A stretch of DNA of 64,000 bases, taken from Cutaneotrichosporon cavernicola. Lineage: Eukaryota > Basidiomycota > Tremellomycetes > Trichosporonales > Trichosporonaceae. Positions 29,743 to 40,741 of the stretch are shown here, piece after piece. The stretch spans positions 806,001 to 870,000 of the forward strand of contig NC_083398.1 in the NCBI RefSeq assembly GCF_030864355.1, written 5' to 3'. Below the pieces are notes generated by a model. It was not told where the DNA came from, ran no database searches, and worked only from the letters and a program-made list of their open reading frames with translations. Position 1 is the first letter of the stretch. Each line of letters opens with the position of its first letter. Both the position numbers and the translations under genes were made by a program.

Positions 29743-32700
29743 CTAGCGCACGCGCTGGTAGAATAGGAGGTAGGCACAGCGCTCGCGCCCACCGATGAGA
29801 CCGGCGCGGCCGTTGCGCGCCTCGTCCTCCGACACGACGACGTCGTCGGTCGGGACGGGCTGCACGGCCTCGTCGTCAAAGTGGAGCCAGCCGGTGCCAT
29901 CAGGTCGGCTCACAGCGACCGTGTAGTGCCCGCCGGTGGCGCTGTGGCCGTGGTGATACACGACACCGAAGAGGCGGTACTTGATCGCCTGGGCCGTACG
30001 TTTTGGTGGCGAGACAATATCCTGTGGGATGACAAGCTCGGTGCCGTACGCGACGGGCTTGGCGCGCTTGACGACGTTCTGTTCTTGTGGGTCGTACACG
30101 AAGCGCTTGAGGTGCAGGATAAGAACTGGCGGCAGCGCCTCGAAGAAGACCTGCTTGGTCGCGTCGACATGAGCGTTGCGCGCCGCTACCCACACGCCAG
30201 GCACAGTCTCGGGGTCGTTCAGGTGCTTGAGCGCGTCGACGAGCGTCTGAATCTGGGCCGCCTGCACGTCGAGCTGCAGTGGCTGGTATGGTTCGAGAGT
30301 GACGCTGTCCTTCTGACCAGGGGCGTGGAGGACGGAGCGGAGCGTGCCGCCAAATATGCGAGTGATGGCTGACTCGTGGGCCTCAGCAGCGCGGACGACG
30401 TGCGTCTTCTGCTTCTTGCCTACCTCGAGCCAGTCGTCGCCGTCGTCACCAGCACCAGGAGATACTGGTCGCCCAATGGTGCGCTCCGCATGGCCGTTGG
30501 CCTGCGCGACCTTGGACACCGATGTAGGCGGCTTGGTGCGCAAGTACAAGCCGAGCAGCTCCTCGTGCAGCGTGTTGAGGAAGAAGCCAAGGTACTCCTC
30601 GGCGTCCTCCTGGTACCCGCGGCGCATCGAGTCGAAGCGCTTGTTCTCCTTCATCGCATCGTAGAGGTTCTCGGGAATGAAAGCGTCGTCGCGGCTCTTG
30701 CCCTTGGGCGTCGAGGCGCCCGACGAACCGTTGGTCGACGGGCCTGGCACAAACTCGCGGAGGAAGATGATCATGGCCTCGAGAAGAGGCGTGCGGCGTG
30801 CGAGGTCGGCCTTGAGGCGCTTGCCGAGCTCCTCGAACAGGTCCGTAAATGGCGGACAGTAGCGGAGAACCTGGAAGATCTGACGTTAGCCGACCGTCAA
30901 GCAATAGAGACTCACAGTGTTGGCAAAGCACATGTTGCCGGTGTTAATCAGGCCACGCGGAATGATGGGCTGGGCTGGGCGGACGGGACGCGCACGCAGG
31001 CCCTCGGTGAGCAGGCGAGCGAAGTCCTCGGCAGGGGAAAGAGGTGCACCGACGGCCGCCGCAGCCGCGTAGTTGAACGCCGGACGGGGTTTCGCGGGTG
31101 CTGGGCCAGTGGATGGGGGAAGAGAGGGAGCAGCAGTGGAGCGGGGGGTCTCGGGAGCCTCGGACGGGAGCGACACGTTGGTCTTGGACGGAGAAACTAG
31201 AGTGGACGAGGGACCAGCGGAGCCGACTGGAGTGGAACCAGTGCCCGGCGCACGTAGCAGCGAGGCCCAGCTGCTCGGCTTGACTTTGGCTGGAGTGGCG
31301 GCACGAGGTGCGGGGGTAGGGACAGGGGATGCTGGGGTAGGGACAGGGGATGTTGGGGTAGGGACAGGGGATGTTACGACTGGGGTAGGAGGCGCGCTGG
31401 TGACCTCGCCGAACACAATCGAGACGTGAGGAAGAGGACGGCCGCCCTTGATGCCGAACGCCAGCAGAGCCTTACCGAACGGCTTGCTGCGGCTCACGCA
31501 CGACCTCCTGCGGCACACACCGTCGACGCGCTCGACAGCGACGTTCTGAGGAATGCCCTTGGCAAGACGGTAGTTGTACGAGTTGCCGTGGTCCTCCAGC
31601 GAGGGGCGCGACGGACGAATGCGGATAGGGTCGTGGGTATACCTGCGCTGCCGCCTGGAAGGAGCAGCCTTGGGTGACGTGACGCCAGCGAGAGAAGCAC
31701 CGGTGAAGGTCAAGCCCTTGGGCCCGTCCTCCTTCTGCTCGGCCGCGTGCGTAGCCGTCTTCTCGGGCACGCTGCCCTCCTTCTTATCGACAGGTTTTGG
31801 CTCTGCGACATCGGTCTGGCCAACAGCGACGGACTCGGGTGCCTCAGACGGGGCAGTGTTCGCCTGCGCACTCGCCTTGCTTTCCGGAGCGGGCGGTGCC
31901 ACCTCCTTTGGCTCGTCGACCGGCTCCGGTGCAGTCTCCGTCACCTCAACGAGTGAAGGTTCTGGGTCTGCCGCCGGCTCAAGCGAGAGTCCTAGCGACC
32001 CTCCTGCTCCAAGTTTTTCTGGCACAGGTGCGATAATCTCGTGCGTTGCTGATGATACTGAAGGTGCATCGCCGTTCATGATGCTGCCATTCGCAACCGG
32101 CTCAGGTTTGCGGGGCTGGTATTGGAAGCCTTGAGCTGCGGGGTTGAGGCCCTTTGATGGTATGGGCATGTGTGGGTGGGGTTGGTGGGCGGGAATGAAG
32201 CCGTCTGGGCGGAAGCCGCCATACTGCATGGGGTGCTGGTACCCTACACCGCCGCCGCGGCTGTAAGGATGGTCTGCGGGCGCATTGTATTGCTGGTGAT
32301 ATGGGTTCATGTTGGGGTAGAAGTTGTCTCCGACGTCGCCATTTGGGCCCTCGCCACCGTAGCCCTGGAAGCCGTTGTTCATAAAGTAGCCGTTCTGCAT
32401 GGTGCCAGGACCGGGACCGGGGACAGGCATCTGGCCAAACGGAGGGTAGAAGTGGCTCTGGTAGCCACCAAAGTTGTTGAAAGGGTTGAAGCCGGGTTGG
32501 AAACCGCCGCCGTTAGGATGAATGGGCTGTTGGGGCCCGCCGTGTGGTTGAGGGATGTAGTAGCCGTTGTATCCCCAGTTTCCCTGTTGTGGGGGGAAAT
32601 GCTGTTGTGGGTGTGGTGGTTGTTGAGATGGTCCGGATGGGGGGTATGCAAGGGAACCGTAGGTGGGTTGTTGGCGGTCGACAAAGTTGTCTTGGTGAGG

Positions 32701-32853
32701 GTGTGGAGGGTGGGGTTGTTGAGGATGAGGATGAGGATGGGTGGGATGGGGATAGGGATGGGTATGTTGGACGGGGGCAGGTGGGGCATGAGGGGCTGGG
32801 GCCGCTGCGACGACCCCGCTCGAGGGATTGGCCCCTTCCGGGCCTGGGTTCAT
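29743..32853 (-). CDS. UBP3: ubiquitin-specific protease, Ubp3/USP10-like
   Basis: Cysteine protease that removes ubiquitin from proteins. Two exons, 30916-32853 and 29743-30879 (1024 aa). The ATG at 32853 (MNPGPEGAN) is preferred over the frame's more upstream ATG at 33171, because the intervening 106 codons look like leader sequence. Residues 1-640 are disordered. The first 300 are His/Pro/Gln/Gly/Tyr-rich, and a 21-bp repeat encodes SPVPTP copies. The Cys box GLINTGNMCFANT has Cys642 and ends exactly at the intron. Exon 2 carries the QVLRYCPPFTDLF helix, QEDAEEYLGFFLNTLHEEL, LILHLKRFVYDP, and the His box YHHGHSATGGHYTV (His codon near 29926). Family members in yeast act on Sec23 and in ribophagy with Bre5; that role is inferred only. 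Confidence 0.9.
31313..31376 (-). repeat. 21-bp coding tandem repeat (SPVPTP units) in the deubiquitinase
   Basis: Three copies of a 21-bp unit encode 7-residue T/A-SPVPTP repeats in the disordered N-terminal part. Confidence 0.8.
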
Positions 32854-33824
32854 CGTGACGACTTTATCCCTCTTGTGTGCTCTGCGTCGCTCTGGGTTGG
32901 TAAGCACGCGGCTCGAGGTTGGGTGAGAGAACAAGGACGAGTGGGCGCGGAGGGTGCAAGAGGTGTTGCGAGATGTGAGGAAGGGAGAGAGAGTTGGTGC
33001 GATGCGTGAAGAGGACAATGTGAGATGAAGATGAATGCAGAGGTCAAGGGCGAGTGTGTGTGTAATGATGATAGAGGTGTAGAGGTACTCACGCGAGTCT
33101 AAGAGAGAGGACAGAGGACAGAGAAGAGTGGAGGGGGAGTTGGGAGGTGGTAGGTGGGTAGGTAGGTGCAAGGGTCGAGGGGTAAGTGTTGAAAGGGAAC
33201 TTGAAGTATGTAAAGCAGTACGGTCTTTAGGATCGTTGGCCTTAACCCTTTTACTTCTTCCAACAAAACTTGATCAGTTTGTGACTCGAGTGATGACCGT
33301 CTTCTATCGCTTGTCGCTGTGTGAGACAGTAACTGTTTCGGTTGATTCAGGAGGGCACGGAGGAGTTTGGTGTGGTTGGCTGTGGGCTGTGGGCTAGTTA
33401 TGGATGATGGAGTTTGGGTGAGGGGTTGGATGGAATGCTCTCCTCCTTTGGTTCTCCTTGGTTCTCCTTTGGTGGCTGTGGCTTGGTGAGGAGACTGAAT
33501 CACTCGCACCGGCTACAGGCTACCAGGCTGCAGGCTACTTGTTAACGTAGCAGTTGTCTCACCCTACCCATACAAGCTATGACCAACCAGACCACAACTT
33601 CAATACACCGCGGGATCAATTACAATAGACTGAGACTGGCTTCTTTGAGTGAATAACCTTGTGATGGGCGATGATTTAATCGTCCCAAATATCTGCAAAA
33701 TATTTTCAGAGCAATTTATCCCACATCTCCGAAAATTAGGACTCAAGGCTTAGGACCTCACTCCACCTCCTCCACTCAGCACTCACACTACCCACATCCA
33801 CCCCCCCAACAAAATCTAATCAAC
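32854..33824. other. divergent promoter region between UBP3 and NOP1
   Basis: No gene seen. The UBP3-proximal part (32854-33171) stays open in frame and may be transcribed leader. Pyrimidine-rich sequence precedes the NOP1 start. Confidence 0.5.
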
Positions 33825-34863
33825 ATGGCTTTCGGCGACCGTGGAGGACGTGGCGGAGGACGCGGTGGTGGCGGCCGTGGCGGCTTTGGTGGACGCGGTG
33901 GTGGCCGCGGCGGCGCTGCGGGCGGCCGTGGCGGATTCGGTGGGCGCGGTGGCGCTGGTGGTGGCCGTGGTGGACCGGGTGGCCGTGGTGGTGAGTCTCA
34001 CCTTTACAAGCAAGACTGACCTCAGCTCGTGGTGGTGGCCGTGGTGGTCCTGGTGGCCGCGGCGGTGGCCGTGGCGGCAAGCCCGGTCTCGGCAAGGGTC
34101 CTGGTGCGGTCACTATCGAGCCCCACAAGCACGCTGGTGTCTACATCGCCAAGGGCAAGGAGCACCTGCTTGTCACCCGCAACCTGACCCCCGGCGAGAG
34201 CGTCTACGGCGAGAAGCGTATCAGCGTCGCGACTATGAACGCCGACGGCGAGGAGGAGAAGGTCGAGTATCGTGTCTGGAACCCCTTCCGCTCCAAGCTT
34301 GCTGCTGGTATTCTCGGTGGTCTTGATGCCATCCACGTGAGTCACTCCCCCCAGATAACGCTGACAGTCAGATTAAGCCCGGAGCCAAGGTTCTCTACCT
34401 CGGTGCGGCCTCTGGTTCGACCGTCTCGCACGTCGCCGACATTGTTGGCCCCGAGGGTGTCGTTTACGCTGTCGAGTTCTCTCACCGCCCGGGTCGTGAC
34501 CTGATCGGCATGGCCAAGAAGCGCACCAACGTCATCCCCATCGTCGACGACGCTCGCCACCCGCAAAAGTACCGCATGCTCCTGCAGATGGTCGACGTCA
34601 TCTTTGCCGACGTTGCCCAGCCTGACCAGGCTCGTATCATTGCGCTCAACGCGCACCACTTCCTTAAGCAGGGTGGCGCGATCGTCATTTCGATCAAGGC
34701 CAACTGTATCGACTCCACTGCCCCGGCAGCGCAGGTGTTTGCGTCCGAGGTCAACAACATGCGCAAGGAGGGCATCAAGCCCAAGGAGCAGCTCACTCTC
34801 GAGCCATACGAGCGTGACCACGCCATTGTCGTCGGCATTTACGAGCGCCACACTGGCAACTAG
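33825..34863 (+). CDS. NOP1: fibrillarin, box C/D snoRNP 2'-O-methyltransferase
   Basis: Nucleolar RNA methyltransferase that modifies pre-rRNA under box C/D snoRNA guidance. Three exons: 33825-33990, 34026-34336 and 34372-34863 (969 nt, 322 aa). Both introns are 35 nt. Residues ~5-85 are a GAR domain ([14 protein letters not shown] repeats), a substrate for arginine methylation. The methyltransferase domain shows [30 protein letters not shown], the SAM motif [50 protein letters not shown] and [10 protein letters not shown]. The C-terminal [14 protein letters not shown] is conserved. Length matches yeast Nop1 (327 aa). Confidence 0.97.
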
Positions 34864-35210
34864 GCCAGCTAGTTTGTTGCCACTTTGCAGACTATCACAG
34901 ACTATTCCACGGTTTGACCGTGGTCGCATATTGTACCTGCGCCCAGCCGGCGCCATGTATTGGGATCGAGCATAGCACAGCGAGAGTGAGGGCAAGCACG
35001 AGAGGTGCGAGGCGGAGTGACGGGGTGCGGGTGGGTCGCAGGCGCTTTGTTTGTGCCGTGTGGATGTTGAGTGGCGGCTGACTAAAGCGTCTCAGTGGGG
35101 TCGATGTAGTTAGTTCCGGGGCACGCCAAAGCCGCGCCACTGATGTATTCACATGCATCGGCTGGGCCGCTTGACAACACTGTCGATCACACTGGGCCGA
35201 ACCCCAAGCT
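34864..35210. other. intergenic region, no gene seen
   Basis: 3' flanks of the convergent NOP1 and DUF3224 genes. Nothing recognised. Confidence 0.5.
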
Positions 35211-36036
35211 CTAGAAATACTCAATCTCAAGCTCGCCCTCAGCCGTCCCGCTACTCGGATTGTCCGACGAGTACCACCCGTCGCCGTGGATGTCGCGCAG
35301 CTCCCCACTGATGTCAGTCAGTTCCTACGCGAACCCACGTCGCACTCTCTGGAATAATCTTGAGGCGCAGGTTGATGGACGCGAGACAGTTGCCAGTGAC
35401 GCGGAACACGACTGAGCCGCTCCGTCCGTCAATCTTGCCGGTGAAGACTAATTGGCCGTCTGGTGTGAGCTCCGTAGATGGCGAGTCCAGCTGGACCTTA
35501 GAGCCAGACAGCTGATAAATCCCTTTGGCGCCACCGTCGGGTCACTTCAACCACCGAACACTCACCCATCTCAGCCCCGTTCTCGAGGAACAGCATGACG
35601 TACGCCGCCCTTCCTGATCCCTCGAGACCGCCCGTGAACTCGTAATCAGTCACCACGGTGCCCATGTGCGACGGCATGTCAAGCTTGGTATCGAGATTGG
35701 TATCCTTGTGGTCGATTGTTTTGATCGTGAATCTGACTAGGGTTAGCGAGAGGGATGGGGTGGTTGGGTTGGGGGGTAGAGGGTGTGTGTTGTTTGTAGG
35801 AGGGAAGGTGCGATCTGGGTGCCGATCTGCCATCAAAAGGCGAGTAAGAGGATGTGGGAAAGAGAAGCTGTTGTCATTCAAAATGGATGTGACAGGGTTG
35901 GAGATGATGGAAGACGCGTCGCTGGAGGTGACGCACCACGCGTAAGTTCACGCGCCGACTTTGTGGTTCCGGCGGGAGCTGCAGTGGGAGTCGCCCTAGG
36001 AACTGGAGCAGGCGGGGCAGGCTTGACGGTGGACAT
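35211..36036 (-). CDS. DUF3224-family protein, second copy
   Basis: Four exons: 35937-36036, 35566-35736, 35339-35522 and 35211-35307 (552 nt, 183 aa). Compared with the gene at 3957-4522, it adds a ~33-residue Pro/Ala/Thr-rich N-terminus (VKPAPPAPVPRATPTAAPAG). The barrel then follows: FTIKTIDHKDTN, TVVTDYEFTGGLEGSGRAAY, VFTGKIDGRSGSVVFRVTG and ATGELRDIHGDG, ending LEIEYF. Exon 3 needs an AAG acceptor (CCAAAG) at 35523-35524 to keep the frame; this is unusual but not unique here. Sequence divergence between the two copies is large, so the duplication is old or they were acquired separately. Biochemical role unknown. Confidence 0.75.
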
Positions 36037-36328
36037 GGTAGAGTTGAGGTGAGTCAAGAGATGAGAGTAAATGAAGATGGAGTGATGGAGTGATGGAGTG
36101 AATCTAGAACACGTATCGATGCTGTGTCTCTCGGTCACGAGGATGCTGTGCAGGGCGGAGAGAAAGTGACACGGATCGCGTCGGGACTCGGATACATGCT
36201 TCCGTCGTGTGATGTGATGTCTCCAAGTATCCTCCGTGCCTGAACCTGGCGATGGCAGCTGGTTAGTCCTTTGTGCTTACGAGGGAACAGTATACATGGA
36301 TCATTCTATAGACTAACGAGACAAACGC

Positions 36329-37366
36329 TCACGGAGAGAACTTTTCGCCAACCATCTCCTCCGTCACGCCCCAAAGGCGCTCCGCTGCCGCCTTGTCGAC
36401 CGCATAAGGCGCGACGAAGTCGGATTCGGAGATGTTGAGATGGGGGTCTGCGCCGGTGGGCTTGACCTTCGCAATCTGGCAGTCGGTGAGATACGTTCCG
36501 CTGTGGGTTTTGAGTGCTGGGTCGAATGCCGCAACCAAAGTAGTAGACGCCCCCTGGGGGATAGATTTGAAGAACACGCCCGGCTTGGGTGTTCCGTCCT
36601 CGTTGAAAAACTGGCCTACCATACCCTTCATGTCCTCCTCGGTGAGGTGGCGGGCGAGGTTGGTGTGAATCGCGCCTGGGTGGAGCGAGATTACCGTGAG
36701 TTTGGGATATTTCTCAGCCAAAGCAACGCCGTTGAGGACCGAAGCCGTCTTGGACTGGCCGTACGACATGAACTTGTTGTACGTCTTGCCGCCCGAGAAC
36801 CCCATGTCGTCCCAAAGAATGTCGGAGACTCGGTGGCCGACCGAAGAGACTAAGACCACACGAGGAGCGGGCGAGGCGAGGAGGTTCGGAATAAGAAGGT
36901 TGTTTAGCAGCCATGGGGCCATGTAGTTTGTGCCAAACTGGGTCTCGAAACCGTCCTCGGTGGTGCCGTAGGGGCACATCATGATGGCCGCGTTGTTGAT
37001 CAGGACGTCGAGCTGGGGAGCCGCAGCCGCAATGGCCTTGGCACCGGACCGGACCGACGCAAGGCTGTTCAGGTCGAGCGTGACGAGGGCGAGGTTGGCA
37101 CTAGGCGTGTCCTTGAGGATGTCCGCTTTGGCGGCCTCAAGCTTCTTCATGTCACGGCCGGCGAGGATGAGGAGCTTGGGAGCCCTAGTCGCGATCGCGC
37201 GGGCAGTCTCGTAGCCGATACCGCCGGGCGAGGGGCCGGTGACGACGACTGATGTCAGCAAAGTAGAGATGGGAATCTCACCAGTCTTGCCCTTGATCTC
37301 GTTGGCGAAGGCGTCGACAACCTCCTGAGCGGTCGTCTCGCGGTTGTAGTTGGTGTTAGTGGCCAT
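36329..37366 (-). CDS. short-chain dehydrogenase/reductase
   Basis: NAD(P)-dependent oxidoreductase of the retinol-dehydrogenase-like SDR type; substrate not deducible. Two exons, 37282-37366 and 36329-37248 (1005 nt, 334 aa). The 33-nt intron 37249-37281 is a multiple of three, so the frame reads through it. Removing it gives the standard start of the fold, KTVVVTGPSPGGIGYETARA. Other motifs are ILAGRD, VTLDLNSLASV, VLINNAAIM (NNAG motif), VVLVSSVGH, and the active site YGQSK (Tyr-x-x-x-Lys), followed by LHPGAIHTNL. No signal or membrane segment, so cytosolic. ATG 37366 (MATNTNYN) is chosen over the upstream in-frame extension because that part is a 37-bp DNA repeat. Confidence 0.9.
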   Translation of the reverse strand: MATNTNYNRETTAQEVVDAFANEIKGKTGEIPISTLLTSVVVTGPSPGGIGYETARAIATRAPKLLILAGRDMKKLEAAKADILKDTPSANLALVTLDLNSLASVRSGAKAIAAAAPQLDVLINNAAIMMCPYGTTEDGFETQFGTNYMAPWLLNNLLIPNLLASPAPRVVLVSSVGHRVSDILWDDMGFSGGKTYNKFMSYGQSKTASVLNGVALAEKYPKLTVISLHPGAIHTNLARHLTEEDMKGMVGQFFNEDGTPKPGVFFKSIPQGASTTLVAAFDPALKTHSGTYLTDCQIAKVKPTGADPHLNISESDFVAPYAVDKAAAERLWGVTEEMVGEKFSP

Positions 37367-37372
37367 TGCTGG

Positions 37373-37446
37373 TTGCTGGTTGGGCTGGTGGGTGTTGGAG
37401 TGCGGTGGGTTGCTGGTTGGGCTGGTGGGTGTTGGAGTGCGGTGGG
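37373..37446. repeat. 37-bp perfect tandem duplication in the SDR gene leader
   Basis: 37373-37409 and 37410-37446 are identical. The repeat lies 7 bp upstream of the dehydrogenase start codon. Confidence 0.92.
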
Positions 37447-38222
37447 TGAGTTGGAGGATGTTTTGTGTGAGTATGATGGTCAGCTGTGTCCCGTCAATGA
37501 GCTTTATATCTCTTTGCAGTCCCATCTCTCTTTTGCTCTTCCCACCATCTTTTTGCTCTTCCCACTATCCGACCCTCCACTAGTGGGCCGACGGCATCCA
37601 TGACACGCAATGACGATAGGTGCGGAAGTGGTGCACTGCGAGCCGAGGCAACGAGGAACGAAGACCAGACCGTAGGCCATCAAGGAATCGGACAGGTACC
37701 GATTTAATATTGGCAAAACTGCATAATACTGCTGACCGTTCTTTCCACGTGGGGCTGTCGGCCGTCGGCCTTCAGCCTCAACCCTCCACCCTCCATCCTC
37801 CACCCTCCACCTTGCATGCCTCGAAGCGACAAGTATCCCCATGCATCCGCCCGTGCATACTAGTGATGTCACCGAAGGTACAAGAATGGCTTGAACGATG
37901 ACTGGCAGCTGCAAGTCTGCGCAGCACTGCGGAGACACTCGACAAACGAGACTCCATCTAGCACTAGGCAACCCAACGTTGTTCGGCGGATCGGCGGGAA
38001 TGCGGGGCCAGACGCCAGCCGACCTTGTCATCGCGACATTCAACCAGCCTCTGCGATAAACCAGATTTCCGAAATACCAGGCTCTGAGATCCGACAACAT
38101 CCCATGAACCCCCTTCCAAGCTGCCAATATTCATCAACTCTTCGTCATAGTACAACTACTGAAACAACCAAGATGACCTTCCGTCACGAAGGCGCTCATG
38201 CGCCAGTGTTTTGGTGCTACAA
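37447..38222. other. intergenic region, no gene seen
   Basis: Promoter side of the dehydrogenase and 3' flank of the peroxiredoxin gene. A CACCCTCCAT/CACCCTCCAC short tandem lies near 37780-37812. No ORF of note. Confidence 0.5.
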
Positions 38223-39516
38223 TTACTGGGCCTTGTCCTTCTTCGAGGGGTCCGAGGTGAAGCGGAGGTAGGGCTGGGGTCAGCTCGCGCACGCAGGACC
38301 CTATTAGCTGATAGCGCTACTCACGTAAACAACCTCGACGTCGTCGCCGAAGAGCTCCTTGACCTTCTCGCCCTGGACCGAGGGATGGACAATGACCTTC
38401 TCCGTGCCGCCGGGGGTGCGCCAGTTGGCGGGAGTGGTAATCTTGTACTTGTCACCGAGTTGGAGCGAGTCAATGACACGGAGGATCTCGGGGAAGTTGC
38501 GGCCAGTGGACGCAGGGTACGTAAGGGTGAGGCGGATCTTCTGCGCGGGGTCGATGATGAAGACCGAGCGCACGGTGAACGGCTGGCCCTTGGCGTCGAC
38601 GTTGGTCGCGTCCTGGTAGTCGAGCATGTCATAGAGGACCGAGATCTTGCGCTCCTTGTCGGCAATGATGGGGAAGTCGAGCGGGTCGGCGCCGTTGGTC
38701 AAGGCATCTACTGTGAGCTACTAGGATGACTCGGAGCTCACCGATGTCCTTGATCCAGCCGTGGTGCGACGCGACGTCGTTAGCCGAGAGACCGATGAGC
38801 TGTTATCGCGACAGGGACATGGGAGTGAAGAGATGCGAAGAACGTCACATGCCGAAGACGCACAGTGTCAGTAGGGCTTCGCAGGAACATCAGGTATGAA
38901 CTTACCTTGACTCCACGCGACTTGAAGTCCGCCGAGGAGAGCGCGACCGCCGAAAGCTCAGTAGTGCACACGGGGGCTTCCTGTCAGCAACTGCTCTCGC
39001 GTCCAAGCGATCAGCAGACATACTGTAATCGTCGGGGTGCGAGAAGAGAATGGCCCACGAGTCCTTAATGTACTCGTGGAACTTGATGGGGCCCTGCGAG
39101 GTCTCGGCCTGGGGTTAGGGTGATCCAGGATGGCTAGGAGGGATGCGTGAGGGTTGGGGAAGGAAGTGGGGCTCCTGTCACATGGAGAGGGCAGAGCACA
39201 GCGAAGCGCCATCGCCCGCCGGCAGCCTATGCGTGGCGCAAGGGACTCCGTAGCTCGGCTGCAAGCCGGATCGCTGATCGCTGAGGTTTGCGAAGCCGCC
39301 AACGCGAACAACAGTGCAAACAGCTCTCACGGCGGTGGACTCCCTGGTCCTGCCAGCTGACACACGAGCTAGCTGGCTACATCTGTGGCGGGCAGGTTAT
39401 CGTCCGGCAAGCGCCGCTAACGTCTTCCTCTCCATCTCAAGGAAGGCACTGTGGTGGTGATGGGTGTGAAGACGTACCTCGAAGTCGGGGGCGGTGTCAC
39501 CAAGACGAAGACCCAT
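38223..39516 (-). CDS. PRX1: 1-Cys peroxiredoxin (Prx1/PRDX6 type)
   Basis: Thiol peroxidase reducing hydrogen and alkyl peroxides. Six exons: 39478-39516, 39024-39108, 38906-38976, 38742-38799, 38325-38710 and 38223-38273 (690 nt, 229 aa). The N-terminus [17 protein letters not shown] and [19 protein letters not shown] contain the peroxidatic Cys in [52 protein letters not shown] and [16 protein letters not shown] follow, then the C-terminal arm [10 protein letters not shown]. No mitochondrial presequence is seen, so a cytosolic location is likely, unlike yeast Prx1. Intron 1 is long (369 nt). Exon 3 uses an AAG acceptor (GGAAG); only this choice gives YTPVCTTEL. Length matches PRDX6 (224 aa). 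Confidence 0.94.
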
Positions 39517-40741
39517 GATTGCTAGTAGTAGTGGTGGTAGTAGTGGTGGGGAAAGGTGAGAGAGAGTTGAGAAAGTAGACGATGAAGAGATGGGATGAGG
39601 TGTTGAGCCAGGTTGTTGTATTTATGGGGAAGGAGGAAGGAGGGTACAGTAGGTGATGATGACCATGTGGACCATGCTGGGCTTGGCTTACTATGTGGCT
39701 TAGGGGGTAGAGGGGTACATTTGGTTACCGAGCACACCATTGATTGTCAAGCATAGGTATCAATGTCGATTCTACTACTGCTCAAGTCGAGAACCAAATA
39801 ACCAAGCACGCCATTGATATCACCGGTCCCGAGGTTTACGGCCCTTTACGAGATCTCCGCCTTAAACCACGTTCTATCGCTCATTGTCTGCAATTGTACA
39901 ATTGTCTGGGCGTCAGGCGGCCAGGCGGCGGGTCTTGGCATTGCCACGATGCCCTTGTCCTTTCATCTTCCTCTCCCTCTTCACCCCCCTCCCCTGTTAT
40001 GGCTCCTATGGCTCGTTGAGGTGGTGAATTCCACTCCCGTCAACTGCGTATTTCTCGGTTTCGGATCCTATTTTCGGCCTACCACAACTCCTGTACCCCT
40101 CGTACTCCTCTCACCTCTGAAAGCATCCGGGATGTGTACCTGTTGTGCCTTGCTGCAAATTCTTGAACGACCCACGTGGTATATACACGTGTTATTTGAA
40201 TTTTCATTTCACGTGTATCTTGATAAGAGTGAATACAACCATCAGCATGAATCTACAGGATTAAGGAACGGTTTACTGTAAGCAAAAGTCTAGCCGCTTA
40301 TCGTCGGCACGAAAGTGGCAAACGGTCTACGTCAAGTAGCCCCAGGAAGCCCTACACTGGTAATCATTTACAACTTTTTTCGCCAAACCTATACAAGCCT
40401 CATTCTAGCCTTTCATCCTTTGTCTACTCCTACTCCCTACTCTCTCATCTCTTGACTCCTGCAAAAGAATCATTCCATCTACACCATAAGCAGGGCTCCA
40501 CTTCTCTCCTTCTACAATCCCCCCTCCACTCATCGTCATTGCTGTCACTCGTCACTCTCCTCTACGAGAATCAGCGAGGCGACATTCCAACATCCGCCGC
40601 CACCCCGCGCTTGCCCACTCCACCTGACCATTCAACAAGCCACCGCCTCGCGCCGCAATACTGTCGTAGACTAGTCACCCATTCAACCCAGCACCCAGCG
40701 CCACCTTCGCAGCCGACCGGCAACCCAAACTCTCAACAGTA
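39517..40741. other. divergent promoter region, no gene seen
   Basis: 1.2 kb between the peroxiredoxin and the CCCH gene, both transcribed outward. A GTAGTGGTGGTAGTAGTGGTG microsatellite lies at 39527-39550. TATA-like and CT-rich elements appear near the CCCH start, with no clear ORF. Confidence 0.5.

Noticed and set aside
30376..31200. 274-codon plus-strand ORF over the deubiquitinase
   Set aside because: Antisense of the ubiquitin-protease coding exons; no domain.
32854..33171. 106-codon upstream extension of the deubiquitinase frame
   Set aside because: In-frame but composed of leader-like Leu/Ser/Thr/His sequence. The ATG at 32853 gives a more plausible N-terminus. It could still be translated if the transcript starts upstream.
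39109..39477. snoRNA inside the long peroxiredoxin intron
   Set aside because: No convincing C/D or H/ACA boxes with paired ends could be identified by eye.
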